Shown here: one piece after another, positions 24,968 to 36,711 of the stretch
Position numbering within the stretch: the stretch's first letter is position 1
Layout of the letters: the number at the start of each line of letters is the position of its first letter
From: Polytrichum commune
Taxonomy: Eukaryota > Streptophyta > Polytrichopsida > Polytrichales > Polytrichaceae
Direction of reading: 5' to 3'
Length of the DNA stretch: 64,000 nucleotides
NCBI GenBank assembly: GCA_950295325.1
Contig: OX485807.1
Span: 2,978,501 to 3,042,500, forward strand
Program-made: the position numbers and the translations under genes
The notes under the pieces: generated by a model
The model's input: only the letters and a program-made list of their open reading frames with translations
Database searches by the model: none
What the model was told of the DNA's origin: nothing

Positions 24968-26215
24968 GTAAGAGAATGTTGATGTTACTTTGGTACCACC
25001 TTATTACATGTACTAAGGCGTTCACTTTTCCACTTTGGAAATTAAACGGTCCCGGCATCACATCCCTCCGCGGAGCAAGGGTAGGGTCTTCCTCCATGAT
25101 CGTGTTGACATTGTAGCATGGAGTGTAAAAATTTGCAAGGTGTTGTGGTTATATTCCTACGATTTCATGGCCTACCTAACTGAAGGTAGGGATGTGCTTA
25201 CTCATGTTATGGGTGGAAGCTTCTTCCAAACCCCGCTTTGGATGGGATGCATTGGGATCACTGATCCGAAAACATGGGGGTCCAAAAACACCCCTCAATG
25301 AATCTTGGAGCAATCCCCATGATTGGTCCCAAACCGGCATCACAATTGGGCTAGGGAGGAGGGTCTTGTGGAGCCTGGCTTTCAATTGGTGTCATCCCAC
25401 AACAACGAGCCCTAGCAACATCCATTCCCAGCTCAAAAACCCACCCTTGGACAACACCATTCACATCGCATACAATCGGACGATACTAATGCCAATGCCT
25501 AACATTTGATTATTCGCAAGACAAGCAACCATATTTGAGTTGGCAACTCGTGCACAAAACTTGTTAGAGGTGTCGGAGTTGTAGAGGCTATGTGTATGTG
25601 CCGACAAGCAATACATGCGACCGGATGGTTGGTGGCGTATGCTTGACGGGGCTTTCAATTTCGCGCTTTGTAAAATTCCCATTGCAAAATGAAAAAGGTC
25701 CCAATGGAAATATCTTCCAACACCTCATCCCCCCCCCCCCCCCCCCTCCCTTCTTTCATCTTATAAGGACCATGCATGCCATGCTTCACACTTTATGGGT
25801 ACAAAGGAGGTCATAACATTTCATGGGCCATTTGCAATCCCACATGAAGACAGCGGTAGCTTTGTGTAAGAGAATGTTGATGTCACTCTTGTACTGTCTC
25901 ATACTTGGTGGCTTCCACAAATTCCATTTCTTTAAAACTCCCATCGTAACTTCACATGAAATGTCCGGGTGGAGACCTCTTCAAAACCCTTCCACCCCTC
26001 CTTTCCCATTTGGGCCAATGTCATGTGGCAAGTCAACGGATCTAAGAAGCCATTAGGTTCCATGAATCATTTGTATCCAATATGATGACATCAACATATG
26101 GGTGCAAAGGTGTTGATGCCAACTTTGGTAGAACTTTATTTACCATGGTAGTGTATTTTATTTTACTTTTTGGCCTTTTACTTGTCCCTTTGTGAAACTT
26201 GGATTGCACGTGGAA
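24968..26215. repeat. Diverged repeated segments and a C-tract
   Basis: A block beginning GTAAGAGAATGTTGATGT and running about 100 bp recurs in diverged form near 24.97, 25.87 and 26.11 kb, followed each time by a GGTGGAAGCTTCTTCCAAACCC-like or related sequence. A run of about 18 C lies at 25729-25746. Open frames here are short and unconvincing. Confidence 0.4.
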
Positions 26216-27279
26216 ACCTTTGTAAGAACCTTGCGCCCCTCCTCTCCTAGAAGAGCCACATCATGCACCCTCTAATGATTATGTAATATGGTTATTCGTA
26301 AAGTAAAGCATATGAAACCATGCGTTTATGAGGATTGCGACAAAGTAACCCAACTTTTCTTAATGCTTAAATTATCATATACAAAAAGTGGTGTGGGGCT
26401 ATTAAAATTTGGCTTTTAAGCTTATCCTAGTAGGGCATGTGGGCCAAGCTAGCCTTGCATAGGCCAATCCAGGATTTAGGTCAACATGTCCCCTGCACAT
26501 ACCCTATTTTAGATCTTCAAATTCTCTCAAAGTTTGAAAGGTGGAAAGAGGAGGTTCCAAAAGTTCCACCCAACTTTCAAAATAAATTATGACACACGAC
26601 GAGCTAACCAACCCTTAAGTTAATAGAAAGTTTCTCAAACAAGGACCAAACCCAAGTTTCATACCTTCTTGAGGGACTTTACATATAACTCTAATGTGTC
26701 AGTTTAGGCAACCCCACAATAGGTGTTGTATAACTATAATGGTGTTTCTATATAAACATGGTCATAAAAGGGTTCATGGTGTGTAAATGTGATGTGAAAG
26801 GATTATGTTCTTTCAATAAAATAAACTATGATCACCCAATAAGGTTGAGGCATCTATAGCCGATAAATTAAGAGAGTTTGAATATGTTTATGAGGAGTAA
26901 TAGTGGTGAACTATTTTTTCTTGTAAATTGAAACAAATTTTAAGGAGAATGCCAAGAAATTATTATTTTTATTTCATGAATATGAAAATTGCTACAAATT
27001 TCAAAGCGGTAAAGTTTGGGGTAACACACATTCCATCTACAGGTTAATCCATGACCGCTTATCTAAATGTTGATGCTTCACTATGAGAGTTGTCAAAACT
27101 CTAATGAGGGTAATCAATCACAAGCTGCCACCACATAAACCTTAACTCCATATGCCTAAAATATAGATCTCATCCATGTTGACATTACATGCCCTAGCGA
27201 GCGGTTGAATGAACATGGTCGACTATGAATGCCTCAATCTTAAAGAACAAGGAGCTCCAACAACTACATACATATTAAC
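26216..27279. other. Intergenic, nothing recognised
   Basis: AT-rich spacer. I see no gene, repeat or element end that I can support. Confidence 0.5.
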
Positions 27280-27780
27280 ATGTTCATTTTCTAATTTGTC
27301 CTTCGGAATTGAAACTTCAAGCAATTCATCGGATGACTGAACCACTCGTTTCACGAAACGCCCAATTGTGGATACTCGTAATTAGTGCCACCCAAATTTC
27401 TCACATAGAACTTTCAAGTATTTGCTTTTTTGTCAATGAATGTGGGTCACTCCAATAGCAATCATCGACATAGAACAATCATTGGAGGTTCTTTTGCCTA
27501 AAGGTTATTGTCTTAGTCTTGATCATGCATGCTTTCCAATGGTTGTAACATGGGCAACATGATTGCCCAAGGGTTTTCTCTACGAAGTTGTTGAGCTCCT
27601 CAATGCAATGAGCTTGTTAGGATTGCCTCCATAACCTCATCGTGGTAATGTGCAATGAAAACATTAAGCAATCATACATGCACGGTGGATGGTTGCTATA
27701 TGAACATAAAGTTTCACCTCAATAGTATTGGGTATGGCTAGTGTGCCGAATGAAAATCGAGTCAGTGCTTTTACTTTACA
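27280..27780 (-). pseudogene. Decayed coding-like stretch, family unknown
   Basis: On the minus strand one frame is nearly open over about 350 bp and reads like a protein (for example IEELNNFVEKTLG, a Cys-rich CCPCYNHW segment and LFYVDDCYWSDPHS). Stops interrupt it, and upstream sequence continues in another frame. YVDD also occurs in reverse transcriptases, but the surrounding residues do not fit that family well. Probably a relic of a gene or transposon; the identity is open. Confidence 0.25.
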
Positions 27781-27847
27781 CCACTCTCACCACTCTTCCA
27801 CCACTCCATAACAATAGGGGCTCCATGATGGTGCAACTACACTAAAT

Positions 27848-28201
27848 ACATTCTAACCTCCCTAATATCATGCATGTGGTAACCAAAGTGCACTTGATAT
27901 TAAGGAGGTACGTATTGTTAACACGGATGCATGATAATAGAGGATTAGTGCAGCATGTGACATTATGGAATAACACAAAAGTCAACATGGCAATAATGAC
28001 AATGATGATAATGTGATATGTGCATGCGTGTGGTTTGAATTTTTTGATGGATTCTTTTCATGTCAAAACCCATGATATATGAGAGGGAAATGTGACAACA
28101 AGGAAGGAGATATAAACTTTGCACATCCGTTATGTAGGGTTCCGGGATATAAGAGAAGGAGTGACAATACAGAGGATGACATCACAAAGGTTAGGGTGTA
28201 T
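27848..28201. mobile_element. MITE family H, copy 1
   Basis: Begins ACATTCTAACCTCCCTAATA and ends AAAGGTTAGGGTGT, so the ends are imperfect inverted repeats. The interior matches the copy at 52772-53107 over most of its length, for example GTGACATTATGGAATAACAC and AATGACAATGATGA. No open frame. The right end directly abuts a family C element. Confidence 0.65.
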
Positions 28202-28411
28202 TGTATTTAGCGCCACTTACCATTTGGAATTACTCAATGCTATGTTTATTTACTATATATCTCATAGTTTACCAACAAATAACAGATTGATTGTTTGGAT
28301 ATTGTAGAACATCAACAATTTTACTTGGTAAAACATTACATCAACAATAAAAAGGTGTAACATTGTGTAACCCCAAATAGTAAGTAACATTAAACATCAT
28401 ATTTAGTGTAG
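28202..28411. mobile_element. MITE family C, copy 2
   Basis: The right end, read in reverse, is CTACACTAAATATGATGTTT followed by AATGTTACTTACTATTTGGG, closely resembling copy 1 at 6006-6234. The left end retains TTTAGCGCCACTTACCATTT but its outermost bases are merged with or replaced by the neighbouring family H element. Confidence 0.6.
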
Positions 28412-29326
28412 TGGATACATCACACCAAAGGATCTATAGACCGCAATTGAAGAATCATACTATTTGTATCTCTTTGACATAGAAACAATGTCTACGTGGT
28501 TAATTTGAACTCTCCTCTATTCAAATACATCTTTTCACTTACAAGTGATGTAAAATTGTGTATGACTAATTTTGTTTATATTATAAAAATTCAAGAACAT
28601 TAAGATGCATTGGCTTAAATAAAGCAAGACCAACAAACTGGAACCCTATTTGGCAGTGGTGTGTTGTATCTGCCTACTTAAGCAAGAAATATCTTTGAAA
28701 AAACTCAAGTTAATAATCACAAATAATTCATATAGACTCACAAAATCATCGGAGGGACACATTTCCAAATACCATCTATTTAGTATCCTCTATCAACTCT
28801 TAAATAAAATCTCAAACCTAGAACGAATCTTTGTTCAAAAAGAGAGTATTTGTGAGTTTGGGTCCAATCTTGAGTTTGAATAAATGAACCATCCCATAAA
28901 TTGGAACAAACATCACCCTCCTTCATGTAGGTGGAGGTGACTTCATTATCCTTTATTAAGATAAGTGGATGTCACCCTATTGTTAATCAAAGTTCAAAAG
29001 AAGGTTCACCATAAGTCATGTTGCATAAATCATATAAAGACCCATAAAGTGTCTTTACATTCCAGACAATAACCCCAAACATAACATTATAAAGCAGCTA
29101 CATTAACTCTTAAAACAGAGCCATTGAATGACTACATCAATTTTCACACACAATGCCATGCAAATAAATAAATAAAAACATACAAAATTTCACTTATATA
29201 AGTTAATAGTCATAATCTAGTACATCATTTCCAAAGTCTTGTATCTATTGCAAACCACACATGGAGAACACAATTATTTGAAGAAAACTATATACATTAA
29301 CTCAATTTTGTAACCTACATCTACCT
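28412..29326. other. AT-rich spacer
   Basis: No supported gene. A short segment near 28.84-28.88 kb (GAGTTTGGGTCCAATCTTGA) resembles the interior of family J elements, suggesting another old relic. Confidence 0.4.
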
Positions 29327-29940
29327 ATAAATCAGTAATATGTACACCCTCTTTAGAAGCTAAAACAACTTGGATATGATTGGGCATCCTATGATAGAAC
29401 TTCTAACACCACTCAAGAGTGATGGAATGGAAAGAAGCTTGCACACACTCCCATAATTGAAGCATTCCTTTGGTTGGTGTTGGATACTCATTTAATTTCC
29501 GTTTCACAAGTGCCCACACATGCTCTAGTGGAATTGGGTGATTGAGGAGGCCAAGTAAGTACATCAAAAATTGGTATTGACAACCATTGTTTGACTAATT
29601 TTATAGTATGTTTGGGATCATTATCATGCTGAAATATGACATGAGAAAGGTTGAAACGGTACCATTCAATTGTCTTCATGACCTCATCTTGAAGAATGCT
29701 AAAATGTAAAGCTTGTGTCATCTTCCCCTCTATCTTGCACATGTGACCCATGCCACAAGAAGTCATACAACCCCACACAACAATTGCGGGTCCACCTCCA
29801 TGTTTAACTATATGACTCACATGATGAGCTTGTAATCAAGATTCTTCATGCTTCACCCAATAACAAGTGCAACCATCATACTTCCAGAGGGTGCACCTTT
29901 CATTAAAAACCAAGAATCAGGTGCATTCACAACATACTCT
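29327..29940 (-). pseudogene. Tc1/mariner-type transposase relic
   Basis: Minus-strand frames match the C-terminal half of Tc1/mariner (DDE_3) transposases: FLVFNERCTLW, then VKHGGGPAIVVWGCM, FQHDNDPKHT (a catalytic Asp region) and LTWPPQSPN. After SPN the frame shifts and continues with the expected EHVWALVKRKLNE-like tail. There is an in-frame TGA upstream of VKHGGG and a TAG in the tail. The N-terminal DNA-binding part is not found. With one frameshift and at least two stops, it cannot encode a working enzyme. No terminal repeats were recognised. Confidence 0.8.
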
Positions 29941-31548
29941 AGAAACCCCCCAGAGACAAGTTTTGGGGGTAAAATCGAACAATACATGTACAATTTCAAT
30001 GATAAAAATACAAGTGATAATATGTATACATAAAGAATACATTCATATATAATCATTAGCATTATATATATAAATATAAATATAAATATAATTTTGAGTA
30101 ATAATGAGCCCTATCACATTATAATGTAAAATTCTAGCATTCATTAATAAACATTGAAGACTTTTTAATCCCCTAAATGTAACTCATAAGCATCTAAGTC
30201 TACAATATATATCATAGAAGTTAATGCAATAATTGTTTATAGCTCTATCATCAAACGATCCATAAAATCATATGTCTTCTTATTGTTGGTTCATTTTTTA
30301 TACCGACTTAATCCAACCCCCGTGCTTGATCCTAGAAATTGTAGCCCCTAAAACTTGCAACAATTGCAATCCCTAAATGCTTGATCCGAATTGTTGCACA
30401 CAACGGAGGTCTACTAATGATACAAACACAATTGAGAGAAAACCCACACGGGGATCAACACCTTTGCAATTTTGATGCCGCCCATGATCTAACAAAGGCG
30501 TCAACCACCCTCAACCACCTGCATCAACCACAAAGAAGCGCCAACCGTTCATCTTGCAACCCTAAGCAAGAAGTGGCCTCGTTCTTCTGCTTACCCACCC
30601 CTTCCAAAAACCCTAATAGTGCCTCTTCCATGTATACATAGATAAATAAGGTAACGACAAAATTATTCATCCTAGTTTAATCCAATATTAAATATGTATC
30701 CCATAAAGTCTAGTGACCTTATCATATAAATACATATGTTATATGTTTTCTAGAGGTCCTCCATATATACATGTACATAACTATGAGTTATGATTTGTGT
30801 AGCATATGTATACGAAGCATGGAACCATTCAAATGAATACCCTTTTTATGTACTCCCATACACTCATACATGTTATGCAAGGCGCCCCCCCCCCCCCACA
30901 CGGGGTCAAACTCAAATTGATTGATCTTAGTCTCCTCACTAAAAATCACCATTTACCGATCATGGATAGTCCAATCTTGACGGCATTAAGCAAATTCGAA
31001 CTTGCAACACACATTTTGGGCCATGACCAACGACTTCTTCAACTTCTCTAATCACATGAGACATGCTTCATGAAGTCTATGCCTTGGTGTGTTGGTGCTC
31101 ACTACCACATTCAAAATGCTTACTCAAAGCATTCCTCGCCTCCACAATATCATCTAGTCCACAAATTGTTATGGCTCTTACACATGCTCGTTGTTGAGCA
31201 AGGGCAGTGTTTCTTGAGCACCCTCCTCTTGAAGGCTACACATGAGGAACACACTCTATACAAATCCTAGAGTATGTAGATTGAGAGACACCTAAACATT
31301 TGGACAGTTCATGGTGCTACCCCCATGGTGCAACAGTGCTATGGCATTCAACCTCTTCTCTTATGGCAATGATCTCATGGGCAAAGAAAACCTTCACAAA
31401 TGTAAGAGAAAAATGTCCTAAGAGATCACACTATTAACCAACAATTAGAAGAAGAACCTTGAGTGACAAGGTAAACTTATTCTTACAATTGAAGGTGAGT
31501 GATGAAAACAATTACAAAACTAATTCAATAAACCTAAGTTCATTTAAA
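29941..31548. other. AT-rich spacer with simple repeats
   Basis: TA-rich blocks near 30.06-30.10 kb and a C-run near 30.886-30.897 kb. Short frames at 30.4-31.3 kb show no motif. Nothing else recognised. Confidence 0.45.
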
Positions 31549-31773
31549 ATGCAATTTCTCTCTCGTGGCTACAACATTCAAGCTGACATTTGGAAAGATG
31601 ATAGCCAATTTGGTTGCGCATTTACACCAATTTACAATATGGCAAGAAATCAACTCTTTGCCATAAATGGCTTCCCAAAGTTTGTTGTTTTGAAGATTGA
31701 CTCAATTTTGAGAGTCAATGTAGATGATGATCTCTTTCCAAAGAACAAGATTGCCATTAAAAAGCTCTACTAA
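31549..31773 (+). CDS. Hypothetical 74-residue ORF
   Basis: The open frame runs from about 31459 to TAA at 31773, with its first ATG at 31549. The predicted peptide (MQFLSRGYNIQADIWKDDSQ at its start) has ordinary protein-like composition and ends KKLY, but I recognise no domain, no splice context and no paralogue in the window. A relic of a larger gene or a chance frame in AT-rich DNA are both possible. Confidence 0.25.
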   Translation: MQFLSRGYNIQADIWKDDSQFGCAFTPIYNMARNQLFAINGFPKFVVLKIDSILRVNVDDDLFPKNKIAIKKLY

Positions 31774-32067
31774 ATTATAGGTTCTTGTCGAAAACTTTAC
31801 AACATATAGCTTGATTGCTCCCCATAAAGGAGGAAACCCGGATAAAGGATATCTATGCTTGTCGGACACAAGGTCCCATGGAACACAACAAAAAAGCTAA
31901 GTAGTGTTATAAATTCCTGCCTTTAAACTCTTAAGCTAGGTTGCATAATCTTGACTGTTTAGATGGTCAAGATTCCTTGAAACACAAGGTGACTTTTAGG
32001 ATAACATAACATTATTCAGCCTTGGTCCTCAATTCCGTGGGTCCAGGAATATATGTCAGTGATTGTA

Positions 32068-32812
32068 CTACTGTTCTCCCTCTTTAGTATGACACGTTTG
32101 GGAAACACAAAAAAAGTTCGTATTATCGAGGGGTCGTCTCCTCATTAATATGACAAATGGCATAAAGTTGTCGTTTTATTGAGGGAACACGAAAACATAA
32201 GTAATATGAGCTTTAAAATATATACAATGAGTTTAAGCAATATAGATGGTACAAAATAATAACTTATAACTCCAAACAAATTCAAATATTCTCAATAAGT
32301 CTTGAAATAGGAGTCCAAAGATCTATGATGTTGCCTACCCAAGTTAGCAACTATCATCTTAGCTAAATTCTCTAATGACTTTTGAAAACCGGTAGATTCA
32401 TTAACACTAAAATATAAAGAAACTAGACAACAATGATGCATGACGTTTAGCATCAAGATATTGGTGATACTATACCACCCGTGTACAAGGCAACATACTC
32501 AGCATGAGGCCACCACTCTAACCCTAACCATGTCCATTCTACACTAGTAACCCTAGTTCTCATTAAGTCCCCAATGACAAATGAAGTTCCCAAGTAGTTC
32601 CCAAGTGAACGTGGATGCATTTTAAATGTACGTAACATAGATGGAAGGAATTTCAACATTAACCACCCCTTTCATATGACAAAATGGAGATTCCAAATGT
32701 CGCATTATTGAGTGCCGTAGTCGTATAAAAGAGGGGGTTTTGGGCTAAAAACGTTGGGTCTTGCAAAAATGTGTCGTAGTATTGAGGGCGTCGTATCAAC
32801 GAGGTGAGAGTG
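32068..32812. mobile_element. Possible TA-flanked inverted-repeat element
   Basis: The left end TACTGTTCTCCCTCTTTAGT and the right end read in reverse TACACTCTCACCTCGTTGAT are similar and both are flanked by TA, as in Stowaway/mariner MITEs. Related internal phrases such as CGTATTATCGAGG and CGTATCAACGAGG occur near both ends. The match is imperfect and only one copy is present, so the call is tentative. Confidence 0.35.
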
Positions 32813-33528
32813 TAGGATGTACAATGCCGAGGATTTTTGTGGAGGCAACAAGTATCTCAGCTTGGAATTGATTGAAATGGTATAAGTTATATACTGTGGT
32901 AGAGAAGTGCCTGACGAAATGTGTTTATTATGAATTCCCGTAAGCCCACACGGTCACACCCTCCGGTTTTTATGCATGCTGGCTTGCAGGATATTTAGAA
33001 TGCTAAAATTTGGAGCCTGGTAAGCTGGGGTCCAGCCAATCATCCTTGTTTAGAGGTTGCCCTGTAGACCACACGCACATTTATTTTAATCGATCTCCAC
33101 AATGTTGCATGCATGGTTGAGTCGGAGTTCTCTCCATTCTAGTCATTGCCCATGCTCTCACCCCTCCCCAAGCCCAGCTAACTTAGTCTCTCCCATCCAT
33201 CTTTGGACAACATAACACAACACACTTGTATTGCTGATTGAATGTTACGAACTCTCGTAACGTTACAACCTTCCTTGCGTGCGTGCATGTCCCAAAGGCT
33301 GGGGCGAAACAATCCGTACACTGGTTTCTTGGAGGCGAGGGTTTAGGCATCCAACAAGGAGCGAGTGTATGGGTTGGTTTGCCCAAATCGTGTCCCAAAC
33401 GTGTCATTGTGTTATCAAGTTAATTACATCAGATTTTAAACACCCCACATGAAATTGATGGGAGAATTTGAGGAGTGTAGGGGTAGCTTTAGTGGTGGCT
33501 AGTGTAGCTAAGATATGGTTTATAAATA

Positions 33529-34557
33529 GGGGTTGTTTACATCATGGACCGTGAAGTCGTCCCTTGCTCCTCTACAATTATGTGTGTTGGCTCATGGAAC
33601 TCGTCCTAGGATCGCTTCGGTTTACATCAAGGGAAAAAAATGTAAGAGTGACATGGAACTGGAGGTTAAGGCCTACATTATCCACTCTCATGGTCCAATG
33701 TGTTTTGTGATGAGAGAAGCAAAAGAGGTTCTCTTGCTGCAAATGACAGGGGACCATGATAGAGAAATGTCATTTCCCCCCCCCTCCAAATGTTGTTATA
33801 GGTAAGAGGAAAGAGAGGAGGAGAAGGGAGAAAAGGTCAAACATAAGCAAATCTCAAAACTCCCCTTTTTGGACATATATATTATTAAAAAAATCAACAC
33901 ATGATCCACTGTTTGGTTCATGGTCACTCCATTTTGGTCCACGTCCTGTTTACACCTAGTGAGGGGCCAAAGGCTTTTAAAAATACATTTCCCCAAAAAT
34001 TGGACCATAAAAGTGTGACCGTGAAATGGGAAAAGGTTGTCCGATATGGGACAACTTCATGGTCCCTCGGGGCCACTTCCACACACGAGCCAACAGCCGT
34101 GACCATGAAATTGTGAGAGCCCAAAAGAAAGTGTCCAGAGGCCGTCCCAAGACACCTCCAAAATCATCTAGCGTGGTCACGGACCCTCAAGTGTAGCGTG
34201 AAGTCATATGTGACCGGTCCCTCGACCAAATGATGTTTCAATGAATTTCTATTCATGCAGGTTCTCACACATGATAAAATAGAATAAACCAACGGTTGTG
34301 AACGTTCAGGGTGCCATGGTCTCCCGATGGTTTTGTGTTAGGCCTACCTCCAAGAGATGGTTCTTGCAAATAGTCCAAGTGACCATGAACATGATCGATC
34401 CGGTGCCATCTTGCATCCACGTTCTCCATTGATCCCTCAAGCGTAGTGTGAAGTGAGCTTGGAGCAGCTCCGTCTTTTCCACCAATGAGAGTGCTTGAAG
34501 TGCAATGGTCACGGGCTCTCAGTCTCATGTGTGAAGTGGCCCTTAGTGTTAACATCC
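33529..34557 (+). mobile_element. MITE family F, copy 1, interrupted by an A element
   Basis: Begins GGGGTTGTTTACATCATGGA with CCGTGAAGTCG following. Its far end (GGGACAACTTCATGGTCC) is the reverse complement of that start, split from its last bases by an A element at 34070-34542. The interior (TTCGGTTTACATCAAG, AATGTAAGAGTGAC, TGTTTACACCTAGTGAGG) matches the reversed copy at 57565-58657 over nearly its whole length. About 555 bp without the insertion. No gene of its own. Confidence 0.75.
34070..34542 (+). mobile_element. MITE family A, copy 1 (inside F copy 1)
   Basis: Starts GGGCCACTTCCACACACGAG and ends CTCATGTGTGAAGTGGCCC, an inverted repeat of about 20 bp. TTA follows the right end; the left flank (TCG) has diverged. 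The interior is shared with copies at 45343-45830 and 57714-58216 (for example AACATGATAAAATAGAAT-like and GTGTTAGGCCTACCTCCAAG). No open frame. Confidence 0.85.
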
Positions 34558-36676
34558 TACAAGGAGCACGAGGTTGGGAAGTGGGAAGAGTAGCGTAGGG
34601 GCAGAGAGAGATCCTGTCTTGCATTTAAATGACGGGGCTGCCCATGTGCCTTCCCTTGCCATGTTTGCAATGGGGGACGCATGCCCCCATACTTCTAGCT
34701 TATAACCCATACCTCCCCCTTGCACCATCACCCCCAACTTGGGCCACCCCACCCTAGTTAATAAACCCAACTTATGCATGTCCACATATAAATATAATAG
34801 AAGGTACATGAACCTTACCAAACATCTTGATCACATCCATCCCCCTCGGGAACGACGCAAATCTATTCCCTTCTCTCTCTCTCTATATATATATATTATA
34901 CACACACACAAACACACGTAGTATGTGAATTTGTTTCAAACGGATATACTATGTTGCTCTATTGTAGAAGACTCTCTCGTTGATTATTAGACTACTATGA
35001 AGTTGTAGATCCAATTCGTTTGTAAACACTGCACCGTTTATTGGTGTTTTGTGTCACATGCACAACGATGCTACTCACCCTGTTTTGAGGCGTATGCTAG
35101 GTTACAGTAAGGATCGAAAACTATTTCGTCGTTAGTGTCACCTCATGACACTTGGCGTTCACGTGAGCTTACTAACATCTTAGGTTGTATGCACTGGGGT
35201 TATGGTTTCACATGACCTTCCTTTTATATATACATTGGATTTCCTTGGAGGCCACGTCGCCCAGGGCTCTTAACTTATGGTAACATAAGCACATAAACTT
35301 ATAACATAGTTGTGTGCCCACGTGCATCCCACTTGGCGTGGACGCAACTCCCTCCCCACAAAACAATACATTAATCTCTAAATCCCGGGATTTAGTGTAG
35401 CCATGTCTACTCCACTTACTTATCTCAATCGGGCACATGTATTTGAGTGGCATGCGGCTAGGTCAGATCTAAGAATGGACGCCATAAAGACATGCGTTTA
35501 GAAGAGGTTGGATTGCATACTCAAAATATGATAACCATTCTAAATTTGTTGGTCAACATAGTTTGGGGGACCTATGTGACCGTTTAATGAATCTTCGATC
35601 CAGTGATAAATTAGAGATTCATACGAGCTCCAAAATTTATGAGGAAAGTGGCTATGGCCTCGAATTGCATTCGCTAAGCATCGTGGTGTTTCATATGCTA
35701 GGGAAAGTGGGCAAAGTGGGAAACCTTTAAGACCTACCTACCTTGTTTACTGTAAATATCAAGTAAAATAGTGTATGCACTTGAATGTTTGAAAATGGAC
35801 TCGAGGTCTTGCCACTATCTATATGGGAACTTGTAATAACTACATGAACCTCTACAACTGGGAGAGAGGGAATTGTTATATATGAGCGTATATTGTTCAT
35901 CCATCCAACCTAAAAACTTGATTCCTTATAGGTTTTTGGCCGATTCATCTCAAATGACATCGGGTGGAGTAATTCGGGGTTTTTTAAAGCTAATAATCAA
36001 CTCAAAAAAAATAACATTAAGTTTGCATATTGTTTCAAGGCTTTTATGTTTGATGAATGAGAGGTACGCTCATATACGATTCTCTCTCTCTCCCTACAAT
36101 TAAGTGTCTTGCATGCATGCATGCATCCTGTTTGACAATGGACACATGTTGACTATACATATATTTTGAAGTTATAAAAGTAGAGATTTGGAATCAACGG
36201 CACACCTCCATGTGCCTACAAGGTTGGCGATGATCACTAGATGACAAAGTTTTGGACTTCTTTCCATGTGGAAATGTGCGCTCGCTCTTTTTTTATGGAA
36301 CATGAATCAACAACCAACACAACTGTAAGGGGAGATTGAGATTTGGGAAGGAGGACCTTGCCACCTTTATATTCTAGACCCATAAGTTGACTTTCATTTT
36401 AGCGGAACAACTGTCGACTTGCATAAACATGTTGGTGTGAACCCGTAATTGTAGAATTTTAGATCACTTCCTTTTGTGATGGAAAGTGTTGGTTATTCAA
36501 ACCTTCCCCATTTCTACTTACAAATTTGCCAACAAGGTAAACCCACATGGACGATGGAAATGCTTGGTCAAAATAATGCTTGAAGACAACGGTCAAAAGC
36601 TTTGTCGACATCGATGAAGTCTATTTTTTCTTCACCAAAACAAGCGACGTATGGAAGGGAAGGAAACATGCCTTAC
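34558..36676. other. Spacer with simple repeats
   Basis: Contains a CT/TA/CA compound microsatellite near 34.87-34.92 kb and a (TGCA)n run near 36.112-36.125 kb. The open frames are short and lack motifs. No gene supported. Confidence 0.5.
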
Positions 36677-36679
36677 TAA

Positions 36680-36711
36680 GGGGGGGCCGCACCAGTGGTT
36701 CCCAGGCCGGA
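36680..36711 (+). repeat. Left terminal inverted repeat of the Harbinger element
   Basis: Pairs with 44906-44937 through CGCACC, AGTGG and GGCCGG blocks. TAA precedes it at 36677-36679. Confidence 0.8.

Noticed and set aside
25192..25509. 105-codon frame
   Set aside because: Lies in a diverged repeated region, opposed by an equally long frame, no motif.
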